From: Azadirachta indica
Lineage: Eukaryota > Streptophyta > Magnoliopsida > Sapindales > Meliaceae
Reading direction: 5' to 3'
DNA: 64,000 nt
NCBI GenBank assembly: GCA_022749755.1
Contig: CM040448.1
Span: 4,710,481 to 4,774,480, forward strand
The notes beneath the pieces are model-generated. The model ran no database searches and had not been told where the DNA came from. It was given only the letters and a program-made list of their open reading frames with translations. A program made the translations under genes and the position numbers. This document shows, in pieces, positions 13,683 through 26,500 of this stretch (position 1 is the stretch's first letter; every line of letters begins with the position of its first letter).

Positions 13683-16600
13683 TTGGTATTATAGGCAAAT
13701 GGCCGTTTTCTTTTTTTTTTTTTACCTTAAATTTCTCTGCAAATCAAACTTTATCCTTATATTAGTCCTTATAAACCTTGACAAGTCAAAATATTTTGTG
13801 TGAAAATCACAAATTCTTCCAACTATTCGAAGAAAAGGCTTACAAGAGTTTACCAATAGTGAAAGAATTTATCTTAAAAGGTTTTTACCTTGTAGAAATA
13901 ATGATCAAAAAGCTAAAAATCCTAAGTTTATAATTTGGAGAAGACAAATTCAACTTTTTCTAGGTTCGCTTCTTTCATTTATGAGTAAATGAGTATTTGG
14001 TTACTGGTTGTAAATTTTCTTTGATTTCTAGAAAGTTTTGGAGAAGCAATTCAACTCATAATCTTAAAGCTTAAGGTTTCAACTCTAAGCTACTGAGAAA
14101 AAATCTTTAACAAATGGGTGAATATTCTTAAAAATGAAAACCATATTTGAAAATCTTACTGTTTTTGGAACTCCAGTAATTGGTGAAGATTTTTTTCTTT
14201 ACTTGCTTAGAAGATTTGAAGCTAGGTATAACTATGTTGTAGTTACATTACTAGACAAGAGAATATATCAATATCCATGAAGTGTATTAAATCTTATGAA
14301 CTAATGAACACAGGCTGAAGCAACAAAATTCGGCTAATGTAGTAGATTCTCAAGGCTATTATGTTGCAAATTATGCATAAACGAAGTAATACCACAAGAA
14401 AAATGAAAATAAAGGATGAATAAATTACAATGAGAATCAAACAGTTTTGCTCGTAACTAGGGACCTAATCTTTAGGCGAAAAGTTTATTAAAGAGGTATA
14501 GTTGTCCTAATAGTCATGGCAATTCAAAGCCTATACGTGAGATTTGTTTCAAATCTAGAAATATTGCAACAATTTGTTTTCACAGATTCAATCGTGACTA
14601 TATTTCTAAACAAATCAATTAGCAAGGTTTTGAACATTAGGCATATCAAGCTTACCCAAAAGGTTATCGATGGCCTTTAAACAAGGATTAATTTTACAAA
14701 CAACCAAATAGAGCTGCCTATCTTAGCAATCTTGAAAGAGTCGTAGATGAGGCTAGTATGTAGACACGATGCAACTTATCACACTAGTAATAATATAAAC
14801 AATTTTGAGTACAATAGGAGAGTTTTAAGTTGATAAAAATTCATTATTGGTAATGTTGTAGGGTTACATATTTCATATATTTGTAATGCAATGTTGATGT
14901 TTGAAAGTGCTTTTTAATCTTCAATTAAACATAGTTTATTGCTTAAAAATATGTTATATATACCGCACAAATAATTTAATAAGTATATCTGAGTTAACAG
15001 CGGATAATAACCTTACTGTTGAGTTTTGTGGGTTTCTCATTGTATCAAGGATAAAAAGAAGGGCACTATGTTAGAAGGTGGCAACGAAGAAGCTATATAG
15101 GCTGTTCCTTAATTCTTTAAAATCTTTTCAAGATTTTGATGCCTTGACATTTAATATTCTTAGCTAGGTTTATGGTTTCCCATTTTCCTTGTGATTATCA
15201 ATTTCAATTCAATAAAATGAACAATTAAATCTAACAGTCAAGTGTACTTATCTAGCTAATGCTTACAATAGTATTTGTAATAAATCTACTTAGCTTAGAT
15301 CTTTTAGTACTATTGGGTCTATTACCAACTCTTGTAAGATGAATATACTTACATCATCAACTGTGGCATCTTAGTTCGAAAAATCTAAAGCTTGTGTTCC
15401 TAGATATAAAAACTTATTTCATTATAATGAGACTCAATTATTTAGTTTGTGTTAAGCTTGTCAATTGAGAAAATCTTATTGTTTTCATTTTTCTAGTTCA
15501 AATATTAAGTCTTTTAAATCTTTATAACTAGTTCAGACTAATCTTTACTGCATATCCTTTATTATTTTATTAATTGGTTACAAAATATTACATATGTTAT
15601 ATAAATGAATTGAGTAAATATACTTGGATTTTTCCTTGAAAAATAAATTAGAAGCTTTAAATGATTTCATTAAGTTTGAACTACAAGTTGAGAAACAATT
15701 TGAAGCATCTATTAAAGTGTTACAATTTAATGCAATAAGTGAATTCTTTACCTTTATTCATAACTTAAAACATAATTGCATGCAGTTTAGGTATTCTTAA
15801 CCACATCTTTATCATCAAAATGGTGCAATAGAGAATAAATATAGAGATATTGTTGAAATGGATTTGACCTCACTTATATAAGCTTCTTTACCTTTAAAAT
15901 TTTGGTGAGATGCATTTCATACTTTGGATTTTTATGAATATACTTTCCATACCTATTTTACATCATTTTTTTCTTTATGAGAAGTTACACCACTAAACTA
16001 GATTATTCCTTACTCAAAGTTTTAAGTGGTGCTTGTTTTCCTTTCCTTAAAGACTATAACAATCATAAATTTAGTTTTATTCTTTCAAACATGTCTTTCT
16101 TGGTTATAGTCCCATGCATAAAGGATATAAATGTCTTCATTCTAGCAATAAAATTTATGCTGCTAAACATATCATTTTTATAAATCTGTTTTCCTTATGT
16201 TTCCTTACTTATTCTTATACTTTTGTTTATACATCACCAATTCTTGTATCATCTGTTATTTCCTTTAGTCTATTATAGCAATCTTTATGCTCTTCGTAGC
16301 CTTAAACCTATTATATCTTTTCATATTAATAGTTACTCTCTTATTTATTCTAATAATTCACCAGAAATAATGGTTGCCTCTTCTTTTTCCTATGCTATTG
16401 AGCAACAACATTCAACACGCACTTAATACATAGGGATCAGGTGTTATGGTTTAAAATGTTTATGCCATAATGACTAGTTCTAAATATGTTCAAGCTTAAA
16501 GTCCTTCTACACACTCTTGATCTATTTGTCTCAGACCCTTGATCAATTAATAAAGTCTGAACATATATTTGATGGAGAACAACCATGAATGAAGAATGTG

Positions 16601-17400
16601 CTATGCAGCGTTTCCAAAAACAAAACTTGAGGTTTGCAAAAAAAAAGTACAATGTGCGAGTCCAATTTCCAAGTAAAAGATAAGGCTTGTTACCAAAAGT
16701 TTTCATCAAACTCATGGTATTGATTTCTTTAAAACTTTCAACCTTGTGGCAAAGGCAATAACAAAAAGAGCTATTTTAAATACAACAATTATGAATGATT
16801 CATTTATTCACTAAATCAATATCAATAACTGTATGTATTAGCTTAAAGGTTATGTTTACTATGTTTATCAACTAAACAAGGCTTTATATAGTTTGAAGTA
16901 AACCCTTAAAGCATGGTATGATACACTGAAATTTACTCATTTATGGTGGGGTTTTTCAACTCTAAGGCTAATTCCTTTCTTTTTATTAAATATATCTTTT
17001 ATTCTTTTCTTTTAATATTAATCTATATTGATGATATTCTCATCATAAGTCTTAATTATACTATCACTAATAGTTTTATTCTTCAGCTAAGTTCTACCTT
17101 TGCCCTTAAAAATTTGGGATTTTTTAGTTATTATTTTAGCGTATAAGTTGTTTCGTCTATGTTCAATCTTCATGCATCTCAAACTACATATATTAAGTAC
17201 CTTCTCTATCGAGCTACCGTGGTCGAGTGCAAATTGTAACACTTCAATGAACTTTAGCCAAACATTATGCAAATTTGAAAATGATTTATTTGTAAAGCCA
17301 TCATTTTTATCAAATTATCATTGGTGGACTTCAATATTTTACTCTTACAAGGTCTAATAATGCAACCATACACGATAAAAGATATTGAATTTAACATGTA
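13683..17400 (+). pseudogene. Decayed Ty1-copia retrotransposon (gag-pol relic)
   Basis: A PBS-like motif at 13684-13695 (tggtattatagg, compare TGGTATCAGAGC) is followed by gag/pol fragments in shifting plus frames with many stops. Gag-like GEDFFLYLLRRFEARYNYVV is at about 14185-14245. A pre-integrase ACQLRKSYCFHFSSS is at about 15455-15505. Integrase fragments LEALNDFIKFELQVEKQFEA and YHQNGAIENKYRDIVEM are at about 15645-15860, then LPLKFW. Reverse-transcriptase fragments include HQTHGIDFFKTF (about 16700), GYVYYVYQLNKALYSLK (about 16848-16900), and IYIDDILI with FALKNLGFF (about 17020-17125). Homology fades near 17400, before a recognisable RNase H. The element is dead. Confidence 0.85.
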
Positions 17401-17938
17401 AACAAAATAAAATGATTTAAGTGTGTCAGATATGTCACTGCAAATAATCCATTGACTTTAAATATTAATAAGAGTTAAATGAATATTGTAATTGTGACAA
17501 AAGCTAAATGTATTATCCAAGCCAAAATGCTAAATATTAGAGAATGTTTAACCCATTGAAAGTTTAAGATTTTATAGTCTTTAAGAATGAATAAAATTTA
17601 AAATTCAGATTTAGGATTTTGTAAAATTTTTTGTAAGACAAAAGTTAAATATATTATTGAAATTTAAATTTCTCTAGCTAAGGAGTGATATAGTTAATTT
17701 TGATAGACGTGCAATCAAAGGAAACTGATATTTATTTTTCATATGACTTATTTAACGAATTGGAAGTTAAATGAATAATTTTTTAAACTACTTAAATTAA
17801 AATACACATTAAAATATATTTTAGTGACCACACAATATTTCTTCCTAAATTATTATATATGAACTAAATTTATTGTTATATATTAATTGATAATTAGATA
17901 TATCTTAGTTTCTTATTTATCTTTATTTATACAATAAA
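17401..17938. other. AT-rich spacer between retroelements
   Basis: No coding signal. It may contain the eroded 3' end of the copia relic. Confidence 0.4.
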
Positions 17939-17943
17939 TATAA

Positions 17944-18272
17944 TGTTGGAGCTCATATTTTCAAGCCTCATATTCTTTTGGACTTCTTAACCTATTAGAC
18001 CCTTATTTTATTTCTTAGGTCATGCAAATTAAGTTTAACAAAGAAGAGCGCTTTTTAACAATTGGGTCTGACTCAGTCAAAAGAAATAGCAAGCTTTAAG
18101 TTATTGACTTTTTAATTAGAATTTTATTAAAATTAGAATTATGAAAGACCTAATCGAAAAAGGAAAAAGAAAAGTATATAAGCATGGAAAAGCAAAGATA
18201 GAAGGTGTTTTTATTCACATACAAACAAATTTTACTAGTTGATTTTTAAAAAAATAAAAATCTGCATCAATA
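17944..18272 (+). repeat. Left LTR
   Basis: Aligns along its whole length with 21073-21398. Shared anchors include 'cctcatattcttttggactt' (ctcgtattcttttagatttt), 'aacaaagaagag', 'ttagaattttattaaaatta' and 'tagttgatttt'. The two copies differ by many substitutions and small indels, so the insertion is old. Confidence 0.78.
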
Positions 18273-19744
18273 ATTGTTGCCGTTTATAAGAAAAGAGAAA
18301 AAGCAATTTATTATTATTTAAAATTAACTATTTTATTTTTAATTTTAGTTTTATCTTCCTACAAAACTTGAAGGAATTAAAATTATGTTTTATAAACCAT
18401 ACCCTTAACTTCTAAAAGAAGTTATTATAGTAAGAAAATTTCAAGGTGGATTAGAAAATACATATTTATTTTTATTTGTATTAATTACATACATGAATTA
18501 AAATATTTGATCTTAATAATTATCATGAATGTAGAATTAATGGGTATGAACATATGGCCACATTTATTTTGGTGTTATTTGAGGGAGTGCAATCAATCCT
18601 GTCAATGATTTTTATCATATTTGAGTGTGGGCAAATCCCTTTCAATTTGTCATATCTAAATATTCAATAAATATATTGTATAAATCTAAATTTTAATGCA
18701 ATATTCAAAAATAATATTTCAAACAAAAGTTTAGCTTAAATAAAAAAGCAATATTCAATAAAAAATTAATATCATTCAGTTAAATAAAATAATAGTAAAT
18801 AAATATTTGTTCAACTTAAATTAAAAAATTAAAAAAAACATTAAAAATAATACTATCGTTCAAATTAAACATAAGCTAAGTGGAGTATAAAATGAGATTC
18901 CAGATTAGTTATAAATATTATTAAAGTTGAGAGATAAATATCAAATGAGTCCAATATACAATATTATACAAATTTAATTGTAAATTTTATTAGAATCCAC
19001 GATTATTTATATTTTTTTGTATAAACTTTAGATATTTATGTTTTTGATCAAAATTGTCTAAAATTTTAATATAAGACCTTGATGACTTATTAAAATAATT
19101 TTTACATGACTGCAATAATTTTTAACTATCTTTAATATAATTTAAAAAATTTATAATTTATTACTTTTCAAGCACACTACACTCGTGCATTGAATTGAAG
19201 TATTATAATTTTTAATTCGTTATAATGTTAACATAATTTTGAATTATCTCCATAGTTTTTTTCATTTTATTCTTTGTTTATAATTGTTCAACTATTTTGC
19301 ATACTACTATATTAGTACTAAAGAATTAAATTTAGTTTAAAATTGTTTATTAATAACTAGCATGAATGAGAAAAAACATGTTTATTATTTCTACTTAAAT
19401 TATGAGAAGAACAAATATTATTTAAAATAACTGGGCGTGCTAAGTAAAAATTGGTATTGTTTTATTGAAGAAAATATATGTTTGAATAAATTAATAAAAT
19501 ATAATATTACACTAACCAAACTAGTTTCAATTATAGTTTGATATATAATCTCTTCTAATCTTTACTACACGTCATAACGTATATTTAATTTATATATATA
19601 ATAAAAATTATTTATTTATGTTATCAATTTATTTATTTATGTTTAATCAATATATTGTGCTTGTGTATAAACTTTTATTTGCTTGCCATTTCCAAGAGAA
19701 GAAGACTGAAACAACCAATATATTATATGTGGTTCTAAGCAATA

Positions 19745-20420
19745 ATTGTCGCCTACATAGCAAAAAATAAATGTACCTCCGTTGTACTGACAACTAGTCT
19801 CGAAGGACAAAAAATAATGGATCTTCATCATACCAACATCTAGGTTAATAAGACAAAAATAAAAGTATTTCTATGGTACCAACATCTAGTTTAAAGGGAC
19901 AAAAAATAGTATACTTTCATGCTACCAACACTTAGTTTAAAAGAAAAAATATATACCTCTGCGATATCGACTAGTTTAGAAGGGCAAAAAATAATGTGTT
20001 TTCATAATACTGACATCTAGTTTAGAAAGACAAAAATAAATGTTCCTCTGTAACATTGACAATTAATCTAGAATGATAGAAAATGATATACCTCGATGAT
20101 ACCAATATTTAGTTTAGAAGAACAAAAAATACAAAGCACCGACAAAGTATTCACTTCATATTCGGAAGACAAAATACTAATAGGATACCGATTTTATATT
20201 TAAAAGGATAAATGACAAATATCCACGAGATACTAACTTCAAGTCCTAAAGAACAAAAACTATAAGTACCTATGCAGTAACAACATAGTACTTATAAGAA
20301 CCAAAAATAAAAAGAAGCACCAGTTACAACTTGAACAACGAAATAAATATGAGCCATACCTTTAGGACACTGACAAAGTCATTATAAAGGCAAATATTTT
20401 GCTAACAATAATTTTGAGTA
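19745..20420. repeat. Internal array of ~46-bp degenerate repeats
   Basis: The motif 'accaacatctagtttagaag' followed by 'gacaaaaaataa' recurs with its A-rich part near 19805, 19851, 19896, 19941, 19981, 20026, 20077 and 20121, about every 40-50 bp. It continues in more decayed form to about 20400. The array sits in the interior of the LTR element and does not encode a protein. Confidence 0.75.
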
Positions 20421-21072
20421 CAGTATTGATTGTTTGCCAAACAAAGAACTTATAAAGGCAAAAAGAGTTATATCTATAGAAGACGTGAACTCAACAAATC
20501 TACTTGGCAAATAAATGATTGAAAAAGTTTACGTAACCCACAAAGTATGAATACAAATTATTGATTTAACTAAAAATAATCCCAAAAAGGCAAACATCAA
20601 TTGTTAATAAATTAAGACAGACAAATACCTGCATACTTAGTCCAAACACACAGCTTAAAATAAACTTAAATAAATCTTTTAGAACCAAGTGACAATCTAG
20701 AACTCTAAGAGATGCTTGCATCGCCCAGAACTTATTTCCACGGAGCACTCAAAGTGACCTTCTTATCGCCCTTCTCAATCTCTTGTTGAACCGCATGTCT
20801 GACCTCTTCATTACTACTTGACTCTTTAACTTGATCATTCTTTACAATATGAAGTGCTTCAATTAGCCACTTCAAGTCTTCATTGGAATAATGCTAAGCT
20901 AATGTTTGCATAGAGAAGTGAAACATCATTTCATTTGAAGAATTTAAAAACATATGCTTGCTTATTTTGGCTTGAGATAATCCAGGAAAAACTTTTTAAG
21001 GAAATTGTGGTTTCAAAAGTTTAAGTTCCAATAATTAGAAAAATGTTTCAATTGTTAAAATTAGGGGACTCT

Positions 21073-21398
21073 TGTTAGGTCTCATGTATTCGAGTCTCGT
21101 ATTCTTTTAGATTTTTTATTTTATTAGACTCTTATTTTCTTTTTTGAATTATGTCGGTCTGCCTTAACGAAGAAGAGAGCTTTTTTAACCATTGAACTTG
21201 ACCTAATCAAGAAAAATAGAGCAAGTCTCTAGTTACCGACTTTTCAATTATAATTTTATTAAAATTATAAGAGATCTAATGAAAAGAGAAAAATGAATGG
21301 TATATAAGTAAAGGAAAATCTAAGACAGAAAGGGTCTTTTTTCACGTACAAACTAATTCTACTAATTGATTTTAGCGAACAAAAATCCAGTATCAACA
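21073..21398 (+). repeat. Right LTR
   Basis: Begins TGTTAGG right after a purine-rich tract, ends ATCAACA, and is followed by the TATAA target duplication. It pairs with 17944-18272. Confidence 0.78.
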
Positions 21399-22391
21399 TA
21401 TAATACGTAATTTTTATATTTTTTATTTACATTAATTATGTGCTTGATAATTTATGTTTTAGGAAAAAGACATGAATATATTATATTTTTTTAAATAGAT
21501 ATATTTCATTTAAGAATCTTTTTATAATTACATATTAAGTTATTACCTACCAAAAAAGTTAAATATAAAGGTTAAAAGTGTTTTAGTATATGTGTTTGCC
21601 TCAACTCATTAGTCTTTTTCTGGATATATAATAATATTTTTGTTGCTAAACTTCCTTAAAATAATAAATTAGGATAGAAGTTTTTAATTTTAACATTTTA
21701 ATTTCTATTATATAATGGATAGCTCCGTAGCATAGCAAGCACTAATTGTCAGAATTAAAAAAAATATATTCAAATTTATTATTTTATTAAAGTTTAGGAA
21801 TAAAAAGATAATATTCTGTATACTCAAATTAAGGGAAATTTAATTGATAAAATTAAAAAATATTATCTATTTCTTCAAACTTAAAAATAACAATTGCTAA
21901 ATTTAGATAACATTTGTTATTTTTTCAAACTGCAAGAGGTATATAGCAAGATCACTTAATTTACTAATCTATCTTTCTTTATAATAGTAATAATAATATT
22001 CTATATAAGCAAATTAACGAACATTTAATTTCCATCCAATTAAGAGACATTTGTCTATTTTATCAAACTTTAAGGGTAACAACCCAGTAAACTCTTAAGG
22101 GATTTATTGCTCCCCCAAGCTTCAAGAAATATATAAAAATATCTTTTAACTTATTAATCTTGCTTTCATTTTAAATATATGTTTATTTTTCAAAGATGAC
22201 TTAAAAAGGAGATTAGAAAATGTAGTTGGAGAACCTTAGGGAGGTTTTATAGGAAAATCAAAGAGGTAAACTCTTGATTCTTTATTAATTTTATTACTTG
22301 ATTGAATATTTTGATAGATAAAATCTCATCTAAATTTTAGAAAAATTTGTATGACTTTCATAAATGTTTAAAATTTTGGGATTTTTTTTTC

Positions 22392-22587
22392 AGATCATTA
22401 TGAACTTTTGAATTTTATTTGAATAAATGATTATTTGTTAAAATCATTTTTTTCCTTTTTGAAGTCTAAAACACCATCAAAATTTAATTTTTAAATTTTT
22501 TTGTTTGAGATCATTATGAACTTTCGAATTTTATTTGAATAAGTAGATTATTTGTTAAAATCTATTTTTTTCGTTTCGAAGTCTAAA
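22392..22587. repeat. Two-copy tandem duplication, period 116 bp
   Basis: The segment 22392-22471 ('agatcattatgaactttt', then 'gaattttatttgaataa', then 'gaagtctaaa') repeats at 22508-22587 with a few substitutions. No coding meaning. Confidence 0.75.
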
Positions 22588-23440
22588 CATGACTAAAATA
22601 TAAATTTGAATTCTAAACATGATTGAAATATAAATTTAACTGAAATTTAAATTTATTGATATATTTATTTTTTATTTTAAATAATTTATTTATTTTATAA
22701 AATAAAACATATGAAAGTGATATGTTTACACATGTCAAAAAAGTCTTAAAACTAATATATTAAATTGTTAAATATATAAATATTAAGTAACAAACGGAAG
22801 GTATTATTAACAAATAAAATATTTAATTCATTTAAATATTTCTTCGTTAAGATTTAAGTTAAAATCTCTAGTTTAATTAATAAATTTTCAAATATAAATT
22901 AAGAAAACAAATATCTTTTAAACATCTAAATAATTTTATTTAGATTATCTAATACTCATAATAATTTCTTGAGAAATTAAGAGCTCATACTTATATAGAT
23001 TGTTAAATTATACATCATAAATATCATATATGATTTTCATGAAAATTGAAAAGCATACATTGCGAGTAATAATAATTTTTTCATCTTTGAAAATTTTTAA
23101 AATAATAAATTAAGACATGAGCCTTTCAATTTTAATCCAATGATATGAAGATGTTAAAAAAAAAAAAGAAAAAAAAAATAAGAACTAAATTGTTGAAATA
23201 TGAATATGGTTCATTTTTTACTCCGCCCTGTACAGACATGAAGGTCTATCTGCCCTCTTCTTCTTTCTCTACTAATCCAAACTTCACAAAATCATGTCAT
23301 CGCCATGCAGTATTATAGACAGTTCGAGCTGTAACTAATGAATCCATGATATTGAAGAGAGATCGGCCTTCAGATGAATTTAATTTACTATTTCAACTTT
23401 ATCAAATACATGCTGCATTAAAACAATTCCTAATATACAA

Positions 23441-23445
<5 letters not shown>

Positions 23446-23471
<26 letters not shown>

Positions 23472-23472
23472 T
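23446..23472. repeat. (CT)n microsatellite
   Basis: A run of about 13 CT units just downstream of the PSY stop codon in gene orientation, probably in or near its 3' UTR. Confidence 0.9.
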
Positions 23473-23566
23473 TTCTTTTCGGTTTTTTTACGGTTTGGTT
23501 GTCGTGTTTCCATCTGTTTCAACTTTCAACTATATATGGTTCTAAAATTTGATGCTAAACTTTTAA

Positions 23567-26500
23567 TTATGCCTTACTCGGATACGTTCTTGATGGTCGG
23601 ATGAGTGACTTTGTATATGCAATTGGCAAAGCAGCTATCTTCTTCCCCTTACTGACATAAGCTCTCTTTGTGAAGTTGTTGTAATCATTGGCTTCAATCT
23701 CATCCAGAATTTGGCGATACAACAGCAATGATGCCCATACCTGAAACACGGAAAACCAACGTCCATTCTTATTATACTTACAAAATGATTGATCCCAATT
23801 ATTCCTGTCATATCATAATAATTTTTAACCAGAGCAATCTACCTGCTTCACTCGCCTCTCATTGCTTTCATTAAGAATCAAAATGCTCTTTTCTATTTCC
23901 TTTTCAAAATAATATGCTACCATTCAATCTCAATCAGTTTTTCTATTATCATTATTTTAGTTTCGCTTCTATTTTTCCAATTCATTCATTTTTATGGTTC
24001 ATGTTCTAAAGGTAAGTAATACTACTTTTAAATGTTTCACCAAGTTTCCTTCAGACATCTAAGAGCATGTTTATATTGATAAAAGAGATCTGATTATTTA
24101 CCGGCCATCTACTAGCATCACTCAGTTCTGCTACACCTTTCTCAGCCTCCTCAAAGAACATCCTTGCCCTCTTAATTTGGTTCTTCATGAAGTTCCTCCA
24201 TTTATTTGTCACCTTTCCGGCAAATATGTCATCATCTGAAAGCCCTGCTTGTGCCAATTCATCTTGCGGTAGATAAACCCTTCCTCTTCTTGCACTAGAG
24301 AAAAATAGTTATAAGATGAAGAAAATGAAGAGAAACAATGAAACTGCAAAATACATTCAGAATATTTATAGAATTGGATGAATTTTTACTAATGATTTAC
24401 TTCATTGTCACAAAAATTAACAGAAAAACTCGCTTTGTAAAGTTGTTCACGTTGCAGCTTCTTCAGCACTTACAACTCAAACATGCAACAAAAGGCCAAA
24501 ATCGGGGATCTTGTAATTGCTAAAGTACGAAAACTGTATCAAGATTCATGATTTTGTTTGGCTGCTTCTCTTTTCCAATCATCATTTTGCAAATGCACGG
24601 TTTCAAGTCCTACGGGCCAGCCACTTATGCTAAATCTACTTACACTGCTAGTGACCTTATAATCTAACCCTATTTATAAATCCAGCTTTGACACAGACAC
24701 TAGGTATTGAGTAACTCTTTAATCCATTTTAAGGTGAATAACTGGCTATCAAAATAGAGCATCAGCAGAAATTGAATATATAAGATTGATTGATGTGGAA
24801 GAATTGGCCTGCAGTTGGATGGAATTCAAAATTTCTAATCCAGCCACACCAGGCAGCACAGCTGAAACTCTTAAGGTTTATATGGTAACCTGGCTTCTTT
24901 TTCCTTTTTTTTTTTTTAAAACTAAAAAAAAATGAACTCTAATTTCGAGGGAGAAAAATGACAAATTACATCAAAAAGAAATAATTATTTTCCGTTGGAT
25001 TGCCTAATTTGAAGTTTAATACCATTAATTAGAATTAAACATTGCAGAATCTAAATTTAAAAACTCTACTTACTCCTCTCCAACATCCCTTAGTATGTTG
25101 GTGAGCTGATTAGCAATCCCTAAAGCCAATGCAGCATTATAGACACTCTCTGTTGTAGCCTGAGAATCATGTGCAATGCCCATAACTGGAACACTCATTA
25201 AACCAACGGTCCCAGCAACATAATAACAATAGAGGTATAGTTCATCAAAGTTCTTGTATCTTGGCTTCCTAAGGTCCATCCTCATTCCTTCTATCATATC
25301 TCTGAATGGCTGCAAAACAGGAGGTCAATAAGTTGACAGCAAGTTCAATGCTTTGCATTCGAGTACAAATTGATTTTAAAAGTGCAGCCTTGAATCAAAG
25401 GAAACAAATTATGTGAATTGACATAAATTCACCAGAAATCATAGAAGGTTTAGGTTAAGGACTCATTGCGGGTACCTTTAATCAAACAACTCAATGAAAT
25501 AATAGCATGCCAACCATGCCTCCTAAATCTAGCACCAAATTGCTAATTACTTAGCTATACATTCACCCTATACCCAATAAGATCAAGAGCATGTCCTGCT
25601 AAATAGTCAAACATTTTACAGAATTAAAGAATTCATAGTAGGCATATGGTGTCACTTTTTCAAAGCTTCAATCTGGAAGGATAAATTGAAAACTAAAAAA
25701 TGGTGCAATTCTGTTCAAATGGAAAAAATAATCTGACATTAAATATAAAGCTTAATGTTATAAGCATAATTAAAGTTATGCAGAGGGTGTTCCCTAGTAA
25801 ACTCAAGGGCAGAAGCTGCTCTTTGTTTTAATTATACACTACTACACTCAGTGGCCACAAAATTGACATCAAATAGCACAGAACTACAAAGAAAAAATTT
25901 ACCACTACAGAAACCATTCTCTTGTTAAAATCTAATTTGATCTTGAAAATATTATTCTAACCTGAATGTCAACTGGAAATCTGGTTACTGTATCTGATAA
26001 AGCAGCATCAAGCATATCAAATGGACGACCCTGGAAAAGATCTTCCAACCTGGACTCCCAACGATCCAAAGCTGTTGGAGTTATGTGTGACGCATTAGGT
26101 CCATCAACAAGTTCATCTGTCCTCCTACACCACACTGTGGTTGAAGAAATCATAAGAAACTTTAGAGGAAGCTAATATTCGTTTATTTGCAGGAGTGTTA
26201 TGATCTTCATGCAGGCAAAGAAATTGCTCACACAAAAGATCTATCATTGGTAAAATGTAAGCCATTCATAAAATGTTTAGAGGAAAGATTACTGATACAG
26301 AATGCCAAGCATTCATAATAATATGGATCTGTCTCATCCCTGTTCCCACCTCCCACCCTTCCAGCCCAAGTAAAGAGATCTTTCTGATGTGGCATTGCAG
26401 GAAGACAGATAAAACTTCAATACCACTGCTATAATTTTTCAAATTTCCCTCAAATTATAGAAGGATGAAAAGGGTAATGTTACAGTGCAGTATTTCATTT

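Larger units (their letters stand above)
17939..21403. mobile_element. Non-autonomous LTR retrotransposon with 5-bp TSD
   Basis: Two diverged direct repeats of about 327 bp, at 17944-18272 and 21073-21398, both begin TGTT. The right copy ends in CA; the left ends TA, apparently mutated. Both are flanked by TATAA (17939-17943 and 21399-21403), a 5-bp target-site duplication. A purine-rich 'aaaattaggggact' lies just before the right LTR and fits a polypurine tract on plus. The 2.8-kb interior shows no gag, integrase or reverse-transcriptase motif on either strand, so the element would depend on an autonomous partner (LARD-like). No standard tRNA-Met primer site was seen after the left LTR. Confidence 0.75.
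21404..23566. other. AT-rich intergenic DNA; 3' flank of phytoene synthase
   Basis: No gene seen. The rightmost few hundred bases probably include the PSY 3' UTR. This stretch holds the tandem duplication at 22392-22587 and a CT microsatellite. Confidence 0.5.

Noticed and set aside
17939..18272. Idea that the left LTR is the 3' LTR of the upstream copia relic
   Set aside because: The sequence left of the copia primer-site motif (13.3-13.68 kb) does not match it, while 21073-21398 does, with a shared TATAA duplication.
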